Source: Blastococcus sp. TF02-8
Lineage (GTDB): Bacteria > Actinomycetota > Actinomycetes > Mycobacteriales > Geodermatophilaceae
Direction: 5' to 3'
DNA: 64,000 nucleotides
Assembly (NCBI RefSeq): GCF_003319175.1
Contig: NZ_QOHK01000001.1
Location: 372,001-436,000, forward strand
Shown: piece by piece, positions 57,883-64,000 of the stretch
Position numbering within the stretch: position 1 is the first letter of the stretch
Layout: every line of letters starts with the position of its first letter
Notes under the pieces: model-generated
What the model was told of the DNA's origin: nothing
The model's input: only the letters and a program-made list of their open reading frames with translations
Databases searched by the model: none
Position numbers and translations under genes: made by a program

Positions 57883-59366
57883 CAGGCCACCGCCCCGGCG
57901 CCGGCGGGGACCGAGGTCCGCTTCTGGAAGGTCATGCCCTCGTCCTCCAGCGATCCGCGCTTCATCATGCGCACGTCGAGGATGTAGTTCTGGTGCAGCC
58001 GCCACGGGGTGCGCCCACCCTGCTTGGGCAGACCGCTCAGACTGCGCTGGACGTACCCCGAGGCGAGATCGAGGAACGGCGCGTCGGCGCCCTCCGGCGG
58101 GGCCACCGGCGTCGCGGAGACGTAGCCGTTCCGGTCGAGGTGGTCCAGGAGCCGGCAGACGTACCGGTTGACCAGGTCGGCCTTGAGCGTCCAGGAGGCG
58201 TTGGTGTAACCGATGACCATCGAGAAGTTGGGAACCCCGGAGAGCATCATGCCCTTGTAGGAGACGGTCTCGGCCAGGTCGACCTGCTCGCCGTCCAGGA
58301 ACAACGTCATCCCGCCGGCGGGCAGCAGGTTCAGCCCGGTCGCCGTGACGATCACGTCGGCGTCGAGGTGCGCACCGGACTCGAGCTGGATCCCGTTCTC
58401 GGTGAACGACGCGATCCGGTCGGTGACGATGTCGGCCTTGCCATTGCGCAGGGTCCGGAACAGGTCGCCGTCGGGCACCAGGCACAGCCGCTGGTCCCAC
58501 GGGTTGTACGGCGGGTTGAAGTGCGTGTCGACGTCGAAGCCGGGCAGCTGCTTCTCGGTCAGCCGGCGGATCAGCGACCGCACCATGGCGGGACGACGCC
58601 GGCTGAGCTGGTAGAGCGCCGTGGAGGTGAGCACGTTCTTCCAGCGCACGATCGGATAGGTGACCTTGTCCGGCAGCCGCTTCTTGAGCGCCTTGGCCAG
58701 GGGGTCGCGACCGGGCAGCGACAGGATGTAGCTGGGGGTTCGCTGGAGCATCGTGACCTTCTCGGCCTGGTCGGCCAGGTTGGGCACGAGCGTGACGGCG
58801 GTGGCGCCGCTGCCGATGACGACCACCTTCTTGCCCGTGAGGTCGAGGTCCTCCGGCCAGTGCTGCGGGTGGATGAGCTGACCGCCGAAGCGCTCCTCGC
58901 CCTCGAAGGTCGGGCGGAAGCCCTCGTCGTAGCGGTAGTAGCCGGCGCAGGTGTGCAGCCAGGAGCAGGTGAGCGTCTCGGTGCCGCCGGTGTCGGTGCG
59001 CTCGACGGTGACCGTCCACCGGCTCTCGTCGCTCGACCAGTCCGCGGACACGACGCGGCGGTGGTAGCGGATCTTGTCGGTGACGCCGAACTCGCGGGCG
59101 GTGTCCTCGATGTAGCGGCGGATGTCGGCGCCGTCGGCGATGGACTTCGACTCCTTCCACGGCCGGAAGGAGTAGCCCAGCGTGAACATGTCGGAGTCCG
59201 ACCGGATGCCCGGGTAGCGGAACAGGTCCCACGTGCCGCCCATCGCAGCCCGGGACTCCAGCACGGCGTACGTGGTGCCGGGTCGCTCGGTCTCGAGGTG
59301 GCAGGCGGCTCCGATGCCGGACAGGCCGGCTCCGACCACCAGGACGTCGAGGTGCTCGCTCGTCAT
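57882..59366 (-). CDS. ethA: Baeyer-Villiger/flavin monooxygenase, EthA type
   Basis: A 494-residue FAD and NADPH enzyme that inserts oxygen into ketones or oxidises sulfur. VLVVGAGLSGIGAACHLETERPGTTYAVLESRAAMGGTWDLFRYPGIRSDSDMFTLGYSFRPW matches mycobacterial EthA closely along its length; FGGQLIHPQHWPEDLD is the Baeyer-Villiger fingerprint, VVVIGSGATAVTLVPNLA the NADPH site. KGMMLSGVPNFSMVIGYTNASWTLKADL and PKQGGRTPWRLHQNY are EthA-like as well. Length equals that of M. tuberculosis EthA (489). An EthR-like repressor is divergent from it, as in mycobacteria. The natural substrate is unknown. Confidence 0.9.
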   Translation of the reverse strand: MTSEHLDVLVVGAGLSGIGAACHLETERPGTTYAVLESRAAMGGTWDLFRYPGIRSDSDMFTLGYSFRPWKESKSIADGADIRRYIEDTAREFGVTDKIRYHRRVVSADWSSDESRWTVTVERTDTGGTETLTCSWLHTCAGYYRYDEGFRPTFEGEERFGGQLIHPQHWPEDLDLTGKKVVVIGSGATAVTLVPNLADQAEKVTMLQRTPSYILSLPGRDPLAKALKKRLPDKVTYPIVRWKNVLTSTALYQLSRRRPAMVRSLIRRLTEKQLPGFDVDTHFNPPYNPWDQRLCLVPDGDLFRTLRNGKADIVTDRIASFTENGIQLESGAHLDADVIVTATGLNLLPAGGMTLFLDGEQVDLAETVSYKGMMLSGVPNFSMVIGYTNASWTLKADLVNRYVCRLLDHLDRNGYVSATPVAPPEGADAPFLDLASGYVQRSLSGLPKQGGRTPWRLHQNYILDVRMMKRGSLEDEGMTFQKRTSVPAGAGAVA

Positions 59367-59440
59367 GTGCGCTCTCCACGGTTGGCTCGTCCGGCGGCGC
59401 CGGGCTGGGTCGTCGCCTGTCGCAGGACTCTGCGCCGACG

Positions 59441-59470
59441 ACGCTATCGACGCACTGTCGAACGAGTCAA
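59441..59470 (-). promoter_or_regulatory. Predicted promoter of the ethA operon
   Basis: On the minus strand TTGACT (59470-59465) and TAGCGT (59446-59441) are 18 bases apart. TGTCGA occurs twice around the -35 (near 59456 and 59476) and AACGAG twice between, which may be the EthR-type binding region. Confidence 0.6.
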
Positions 59471-59499
59471 CGAGGTGTCGAGTTACGCGCCTGCGCGGC

Positions 59500-59505
59500 T
59501 ATCCT
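59500..59505 (+). promoter_or_regulatory. Predicted -10 element for the EthR-like gene
   Basis: TATCCT ends seven bases before the GTG at 59513, consistent with a leaderless transcript. Confidence 0.45.
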
Positions 59506-59512
59506 TCGCGCT

Positions 59513-60166
59513 GTGTCGGCTGCTCCGGGTGAGGTTCCCAGCGCCGGGCGCGGCCGTCGGCCCGCCCGGGCCTCCGGCGACGACCGCGAGCTGGCCATCC
59601 TGGCGACCGCCGAGCGCCTGCTGGCCGAGCGCCCGCTGGGCGCCATCTCGGTCGACGACCTGGCTCGCGGCGCCGGCATCTCCCGCCCGACCTTCTACTT
59701 CTACTTCGCCTCCAAGGACGCGGTCCTGCTCTCGCTGCTCGACCGGGTGGTCGCCGAGGCCGACACCGCGATGCAGGAGGTCTTCGGCCGCCCGGCCCGC
59801 ACCGCCCGCGAGGGCTGGGCACGGGCGATCGGCGCCTACTACGAGACCTTCCGCGACCACCGGGCGCTCACCGTCGCGTGGGCGGAGGCACGGTCGGTCA
59901 ACGACGAGGTGCGCAGCCTCTGGTCGGCGGTCTTCGAACGGTGGGTGCAGCAGTGCGCCGACGCCATCGAGGCCGAGAGGTCCCGCGGCGCAGCCCCCGC
60001 AGGGCTGCCGGCGCGGGACCTCGCGATCGCGCTGACCTCGATGAACGAGCGGGTCCTCTACGCGACCTTCAGCGGCGACGGACCGTCGGTGGCCGAGGCC
60101 GACGTCGTGGAGGTGCTGCTCGGCATCTGGCTGTCGGCGATCTACGGCACCGTCGGCAGCGTCTGA
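59513..60166 (+). CDS. ethR: TetR-family repressor, EthR type
   Basis: A 217-residue repressor. The helix-turn-helix region SGDDRELAILATAERLLAERPLGAISVDDLARGAGISRPTFYFYFASKDAVLLSLLDRVVAEAD (about 21-84) follows M. tuberculosis EthR nearly residue for residue. The C-terminal helical domain would form the ligand tunnel that in EthR takes hydrophobic esters. It is divergent from the EthA-like gene with 146 bases between starts, the same layout as the mycobacterial ethA-ethR pair. Confidence 0.9.
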   Translation: MSAAPGEVPSAGRGRRPARASGDDRELAILATAERLLAERPLGAISVDDLARGAGISRPTFYFYFASKDAVLLSLLDRVVAEADTAMQEVFGRPARTAREGWARAIGAYYETFRDHRALTVAWAEARSVNDEVRSLWSAVFERWVQQCADAIEAERSRGAAPAGLPARDLAIALTSMNERVLYATFSGDGPSVAEADVVEVLLGIWLSAIYGTVGSV

Positions 60167-60167
60167 C

Positions 60168-61088
60168 TCACAGCTGCACGGTGGCCAGCGTGCTGCCGGT
60201 GAGGCTGCCGAACCAGAGGCGGCCCTGCGCCTCCCGGACACCGGTGAGCATCTCGAAGCCGGGGATCTCCCCGCTCAGCCGGTGCACCACCCGCCCGTCG
60301 CGGTCCACGGCGAGAACGCCGAGGGTCCGGCCGGGGCTCGGCTGCAGGCTCTCCGGCAGCTTGCTGAGCAGCGCCCGCAGGGGCGCCGGGAGGCGGTGGA
60401 TCGCCGCGAGCGCCGCCACGCGCGGGCTGGGCAGGGTGATCCAGACCAGGCCGTCGGAGCCCAGGGCGATGTTGTCCGGGTGACCGGGGAGGTCGTCGAC
60501 GAACACCTCCGACCGGCCGGCCCGCTCGCCGGTCAGCCAGACCCGGCGCACCCGCGCCGAGCCGGTCTCGGCGACGGCGACCCAGGACTCGTCCGGGGCG
60601 AGGGCGACGCCGTTGGCGAACTCCAGGCCGCCGAGGAGCTCGGTGACCGCGTCGTCGGGCGACCGCCGGAACAGCCGGCCGGTCGCGGTGCGCCGGACCA
60701 GGTCGGCTCGCCACTCCGGGATGCGGAACCGCTGGGAGGAGTCGGTGAAGTAGATGGTGCCGTCGGCGGCGACGGCGGCGTTGTTGACCGCCTCCAACGA
60801 GCGCCCGCCGACCCGGTCGACCAGGGTCCGGACCGCGCCGTCGGCGAGCGAGACCGCCAGCAGCCCCGCCTCCGACGCGCACACCAGCAGCTCGTCGGCG
60901 CCCAGGAACTCCACCCCGAGCGGACGGCCGGGCACCCGGGCGACCGTCTCGACCGGGCCCTCCGGGCCCGCGACCCGCACGATGCGACCGTCGGCCAGCC
61001 CGGTGTACACCCGGCCCTGCGGATCGACGAGGACGTCCTCCGGCCCGTCGCCGACCGTCACCACCGTGGTACCGCTGAAGTCCCGCAC
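60168..61088 (-). CDS. SMP-30/strictosidine-synthase-like beta-propeller protein
   Basis: A 306-residue six-bladed propeller of the SMP-30/gluconolactonase/strictosidine synthase superfamily. Blade repeats include GPEDVLVDPQGRVYTGLADGRIVRV, RPLGVEFLGADELLVCASEAGLLAV, VNNAAVAADGTIYFTDSSQRF (the metal-binding Asn-Asp region), FANGVALAPDESWVAVAETGSARVRRV and HPDNIALGSDGLVWITL. Members hydrolyse lactones or phosphoesters. The GTG at 61088 follows GGAGGATCGGC, better than the start at 61145. No signal peptide. It abuts the EthR gene tail to tail with one base between. Confidence 0.83.
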   Translation of the reverse strand: MRDFSGTTVVTVGDGPEDVLVDPQGRVYTGLADGRIVRVAGPEGPVETVARVPGRPLGVEFLGADELLVCASEAGLLAVSLADGAVRTLVDRVGGRSLEAVNNAAVAADGTIYFTDSSQRFRIPEWRADLVRRTATGRLFRRSPDDAVTELLGGLEFANGVALAPDESWVAVAETGSARVRRVWLTGERAGRSEVFVDDLPGHPDNIALGSDGLVWITLPSPRVAALAAIHRLPAPLRALLSKLPESLQPSPGRTLGVLAVDRDGRVVHRLSGEIPGFEMLTGVREAQGRLWFGSLTGSTLATVQL

Positions 61089-61166
61089 GCCGATCCTCCG
61101 CTCCGGCCCGCGGCAGGTCCGCAGGTCAGCGGCAGTGTGCCCCACGCCACGCGGACGTCGGCAGGG

Positions 61167-61679
61167 TCATCCCTCGACGGTGGCCGGCTCGCCCTCGCCG
61201 GCGGTGAACTCGCGGCCACCGTGGCCGCTGCGCACCACGGTCACGGGGCACGGCGCGTGGTGGACCAGCTGGTCGCTGACCGAACCGAGCAGCAGACCGG
61301 CGAACCCGCCCTGCCCGCGCGCGCCGACGACCAGGAGGCTGGCACCCTCGGCGGCACCGAGCAGCGCCTGCACCGGGGAGCGGTGGACGACGTGGCAGGT
61401 CACGCGCACGGAGGGGTCCAGGCCGGCGGCGGCGACGTGGGCGGTCAGCTGGTCGTGCACCGCCTTCTCCCAGTCGGCCAGCGGCGGCACGTACCCGGGC
61501 TCCCAGGTGCTGGGCTGCGGTGCCGTCGTCATCGACCAGCCGCGGACGACGTGCAGGTCGACGTCGGCCCGCTGCGCCAGCCGGCCGGCCCACTGCAGCG
61601 CCTCCTGCGCGCACTTGGAGCCGTCGTGCCCCACGACCACGCCGCCGTCGATCCGAACGGCCTCGTTGACCTCGTCCAC
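61167..61679 (-). CDS. Universal stress protein (UspA family)
   Basis: A 170-residue single-domain Usp. GGVVVGHDGSKCAQEALQWAGRLAQRADVDLHVVRGW is the N-terminal ATP-binding part and LLVVGARGQGGFAGLLLGSVSDQLVHHAPCPVTVVR carries the GxxG-N9-GS motif of ATP-binding members. The GTG at 61679 follows AGGAGGTCAGCG. Likely produced in stationary phase or stress; its partners are not evident from context. Confidence 0.9.
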   Translation of the reverse strand: MDEVNEAVRIDGGVVVGHDGSKCAQEALQWAGRLAQRADVDLHVVRGWSMTTAPQPSTWEPGYVPPLADWEKAVHDQLTAHVAAAGLDPSVRVTCHVVHRSPVQALLGAAEGASLLVVGARGQGGFAGLLLGSVSDQLVHHAPCPVTVVRSGHGGREFTAGEGEPATVEG

Positions 61680-61741
61680 CGCTGACCTCCTGATCCTCGC
61701 GCCGGTGACCACCGGCGGACCAAGACTCTCATCAGCGGCGG

Positions 61742-62545
61742 TCAGGCCGACACGGGCTCCCCGGGGCCGGCCGCGAGGACCAGCTCGTCGGGATCGGCCA
61801 CCCCGACCGCCCGCAACGCCTCACCGATCCGGTCGGTGAGCTCCCGGAGCGCGGCGCGCGCGGCGTCGCGCTGACGGTGCAGGTCGGCCACCTCGGCGGC
61901 GATCCGTTCCCGGTCGGCGACCGCCTGCGCGGCCAGCCGCTCCCGCTCCTCGGCCGCCTCCTGCAGCAGCACCTCGGCACCCCGGTGCGCCTGGGCGAGC
62001 ACGGCCGCGGCCTCGGCGCGGTCGCGCTGCGCGTCGGCCCGCAGCTGGTCGGCGACGTCGGCGGCGAGCTCCTTGATCTCGTGCGCCTTGCGCAGCCGGG
62101 CATCGGCCTCCAGCCGGGCGTCGGCGAGCACGCGGGCGGCGTCGGCGTCCGCCGCGGCCATCACCTGGGCCGCCTGGTCCTCGGCGAGCCGCAGCACCTC
62201 CCCCACCCGGTCGCTCACCACCGCACGACCCTGGGGCCGCTCGGCGAGCAGCCGCCGGGAGATCTCCAGCTCGGTCGCGCCGGCGACGATGCGGTCCAGC
62301 AGGTGCTCGCGCTCGCGCTGGGCGGCGGCGAGCTCCCCCTCGGCCCAGGCGACGTAGTTGTCCACCTCGAGACGGTCGTAGCCCCGGACCGACCCCCGGA
62401 ACGCCGGACGGTGGTCGAGCAGGGTGTCCAGGTCGCCGGTCAGCCGCGGCGGCCGGGGTGCGTCGGCCTCCGGCGGCAGGCCTGCCGCCGCCTCGCCGTC
62501 CATCACCCGGTTCTCGACGAACTCGACACGCCGGACCGACCGCAT
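61742..62545 (-). CDS. DivIVA-like coiled-coil protein
   Basis: A 267-residue protein. Residues about 40-75 (LDHRPAFRGSVRGYDRLEVDNYVAWAEGEL) match the DivIVA N-terminal motif that senses membrane curvature; the remainder (about 75-250) is a long Ala/Glu/Arg coiled coil with many heptads. DivIVA-like proteins organise polar growth, septation or cell-envelope enzymes in actinobacteria. The N-terminal tail is longer than in Wag31 and the coil lacks its conserved C-terminus, so it is a paralogue rather than the main DivIVA. The ATG at 62545 follows AGGGGGGCGC. Confidence 0.8.
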   Translation of the reverse strand: MRSVRRVEFVENRVMDGEAAAGLPPEADAPRPPRLTGDLDTLLDHRPAFRGSVRGYDRLEVDNYVAWAEGELAAAQREREHLLDRIVAGATELEISRRLLAERPQGRAVVSDRVGEVLRLAEDQAAQVMAAADADAARVLADARLEADARLRKAHEIKELAADVADQLRADAQRDRAEAAAVLAQAHRGAEVLLQEAAEERERLAAQAVADRERIAAEVADLHRQRDAARAALRELTDRIGEALRAVGVADPDELVLAAGPGEPVSA

Positions 62546-62760
62546 GCGCCCCCCTGGGAAGTAGATGCACCGGAATGTGCCAGAGGCCCCTGTCGGGATC
62601 GGAGCGCCGTGACGAGTCCGTGACCGCCGGCGGACGCCGCCCGGCCGCGCCACGGCGGGGCGTGCAAGATCCGTTACACGCCGTTCCGTCCGGCCGGGTT
62701 CCACCCCCGTCGGACGAGACGGGCATAGGACCGGGGGTGCGATTGTTGGCCCGGATGAGA

Positions 62761-62778
62761 TAGTTGCACTCTCAACTA
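62761..62778. promoter_or_regulatory. MarR-type palindrome before the luciferase-like monooxygenase
   Basis: TAGTTGCACTCTCAACTA is a perfect 6-bp inverted repeat with a 6-base centre, 14 bases upstream of the ATG at 62793. AT-rich palindromes of this size in a GC-rich genome are typical MarR-family operators. The rest of 62546-62760 shows no gene. Confidence 0.65.
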
Positions 62779-62792
62779 GCCTGGAGGCGGAC

Positions 62793-63938
62793 ATGCAGTT
62801 CGGCATCTTCACGGTCAGCGACATCACGACCGACCCGACCACCGGCCGCACGCCGACGGAGGCCGAGCGCGTCAAGGCGGTGCTGGCCATCGCGCAGAAG
62901 GCCGAGGAGGTCGGCCTCGACGTCTTCGCCCTCGGCGAGCACCACAACCCGCCGTTCTTCTCCTCCTCCCCCACGACGACCCTCGCCTGGATCGCCGCGA
63001 GGACCGAGAAGCTCCAGCTCTCGACGTCCACGACGCTGATCACCACCAACGACCCGGTGAAGATCGCCGAGGACTACGCGATGCTGCAGCACCTCGCCGA
63101 GGGCCGCGTCGACCTGATGATGGGCCGGGGGAACACCGGGCCGGTCTACCCGTGGTTCGGGCAGGACATCCGCAACGGCATCGAGCTGGCCGTGGAGAAC
63201 TACGCCCTGCTCCGCCGGCTGTGGACCGAGGACGTCGTCGACTGGCAGGGGAGGTTCCGCACCCCGTTGCAGGGCTTCACCTCGACCCCCCGCCCGCTGG
63301 ACGGCGTCCCGCCGTTCGTGTGGCACGGCTCGATCCGCAGCCCGCAGATCGCCGAGCAGGCCGCCTACTACGGCGACGGCTTCTTCCACAACCACATCTT
63401 CTGGCCGAAGGAGCACACCCAGCGGATGGTGGAGTTCTACCGCCGCCGCTACGAGCACTACGGCCACGGCGCCGCCGACCAGGCCATCGTCGGCCTCGGC
63501 GGCCAGGTGTTCATGCGGAAGAACAGCCAGGACGCCGTGAGCGAGTTCCGGCCCTACTTCGACAACGCCCCGGTCTACGGCCACGGCCCGTCCCTGGAGG
63601 ACTTCAGCCGCGAGACCCCGCTGACCGTCGGCTCGCCGCAGCAGGTCATCGAGCGCACCCTGGGCTTCCGCGACTACGTCGGTGACTACCAGCGCCAGCT
63701 GTTCCTCATCGACCACGCGGGGCTGCCGCTGAAGACCGTGCTGGAGCAGCTGGACATCCTCGGCGAGGAGGTCGTGCCGGTGCTGCGCCGGGAGTTCGCC
63801 GCGCTCAAGCCGGCGCACGTGCCCGACGCCCCGACGCACGCCTCGCGGGTGGCGGCGGCCGGGGGCACCAAGGACGCGACCGTCTACACCGGCGGCGACG
63901 ACGTGACCGGGCGGACGGCGGAGGCGGCGACCCGATGA
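62793..63938 (+). CDS. LLM-class flavin-dependent monooxygenase
   Basis: A 381-residue bacterial luciferase-like enzyme that uses reduced FMN and O2. The N-terminus MQFGIFTVSDI begins the barrel; GLDVFALGEHHNPPFFSSSPTTTLAWIAARTEKLQLSTSTTLITTNDPVKIAEDYAMLQHLAEGRVDLMMGRGN is the flavin-binding region, and GVPPFVWHGSIRSPQIAEQAAYYGDGFF is typical of the subclass. The last about 50 residues are a variable Ala/Thr-rich tail. It follows GGAGG and overlaps the flavin reductase by ATGA, so enzyme and reductant source are co-produced. Substrate unknown; a MarR-type palindrome upstream suggests induction by an aromatic or phenolic compound. Confidence 0.9.
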   Translation: MQFGIFTVSDITTDPTTGRTPTEAERVKAVLAIAQKAEEVGLDVFALGEHHNPPFFSSSPTTTLAWIAARTEKLQLSTSTTLITTNDPVKIAEDYAMLQHLAEGRVDLMMGRGNTGPVYPWFGQDIRNGIELAVENYALLRRLWTEDVVDWQGRFRTPLQGFTSTPRPLDGVPPFVWHGSIRSPQIAEQAAYYGDGFFHNHIFWPKEHTQRMVEFYRRRYEHYGHGAADQAIVGLGGQVFMRKNSQDAVSEFRPYFDNAPVYGHGPSLEDFSRETPLTVGSPQQVIERTLGFRDYVGDYQRQLFLIDHAGLPLKTVLEQLDILGEEVVPVLRREFAALKPAHVPDAPTHASRVAAAGGTKDATVYTGGDDVTGRTAEAATR

Positions 63939-64000
63939 GCACGCGCACCCTCGCAGTGGTCAGCGCCGGGCTGGGCGTCCCCTCGTCCACCCGGCTGCTG
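63935..64000 (+). CDS. NADPH-dependent FMN reductase, partial at window edge
   Basis: Only 22 codons are visible (ATG at 63935 inside the ATGA overlap). The start TLAVVSAGLGVPSSTRLL is the flavodoxin-like phosphate loop of the CE1759-type FMN reductases that regularly follow LLM monooxygenases in actinobacteria. It should supply reduced FMN to the upstream enzyme. Confidence 0.75.
   Translation, partial: MSTRTLAVVSAGLGVPSSTRLL

Noticed and set aside
1-64000. tRNA, rRNA, prophage or replication origin
   Set aside because: No TPsiC-like arms, DnaA-box clusters, integrase, capsid or partition genes were seen on either strand.

Overview
The window is very GC-rich DNA (about 72-75% by eye) with GTG/ATG starts, dense short operons joined by ATGA/GTGA overlaps, and an actinobacterial gene set: GAF-ANTAR, MEDS and IclR regulators, an EthA/EthR pair, a c-di-AMP riboswitch ahead of a cell-wall lytic enzyme, and a DivIVA-like coiled coil. 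The best guess is a soil or rock actinobacterium of the Geodermatophilaceae type (Blastococcus, Geodermatophilus, Modestobacter). That is inference from gene content and style; no rRNA or marker gene is present. I saw no tRNA, rRNA, CRISPR array, insertion sequence, integrase or phage gene, and the window reads as ordinary chromosome rich in catabolic genes.

Layout. 1-3.1 kb: a partial membrane protein, a Na+/H+ antiporter and a formate/nitrite transporter. 3.1-7.6 kb: a four-gene molybdenum-hydroxylase operon (2Fe-2S, FAD and Mo subunits plus a beta-hydroxyacid dehydrogenase), then an RND efflux pump (7.8-10.9). 11.0-17.5 kb: a divergent catabolic cluster with an intradiol dioxygenase, quinone reductase, citryl-CoA-lyase-like protein and class III CoA-transferase on one strand, and an amidohydrolase and IclR regulator on the other. 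Two matching palindromes sit in the divergent promoter region. 17.7-19.7 kb: a probable cysteine-containing leader peptide, cysteine dioxygenase, rhodanese and pyridoxal kinase. 20.6-24.8 kb: succinate-semialdehyde-type dehydrogenase, a MEDS-ATPase regulator and a two-subunit 3-oxoacid CoA-transferase.

25.0-31.2 kb is a nearly complete 4-hydroxybenzoate/protocatechuate pathway: pobA converts 4-hydroxybenzoate to protocatechuate, pcaHG opens the ring, pcaB, pcaC and pcaD carry it to 3-oxoadipate, and the CoA-transferase at 23.3-24.8 kb may activate it. An IclR regulator lies between. The pcaH-pcaG junction carries an exact 80-bp duplication that creates two chained 26-codon mini-ORFs. 31.5-37 kb: polyol dehydrogenase, paired acyl-CoA dehydrogenases and a large lipoprotein. 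37-44 kb: SDR, HDOD plus PAS-GGDEF-EAL signalling pair and proton-translocating transhydrogenase pntAB.

44.2-47.4 kb is a signalling block: a MEDS-STAS protein and two divergent GAF-ANTAR proteins with conspicuous RNA hairpins. 47.5-52.5 kb: an MFS transporter, a TetR, a monooxygenase-SDR fusion and a second SDR. 52.5-57 kb: a GH3 lipoprotein, a DUF72 protein, a riboswitch-controlled lytic transglycosylase and a methyltransferase. 57-60 kb: SDR, EthA-like monooxygenase and divergent EthR-like repressor. 60-64 kb: SMP-30-like protein, universal stress protein, DivIVA-like protein, and a luciferase-like monooxygenase plus flavin reductase operon (partial at the right edge) behind a MarR-type palindrome.
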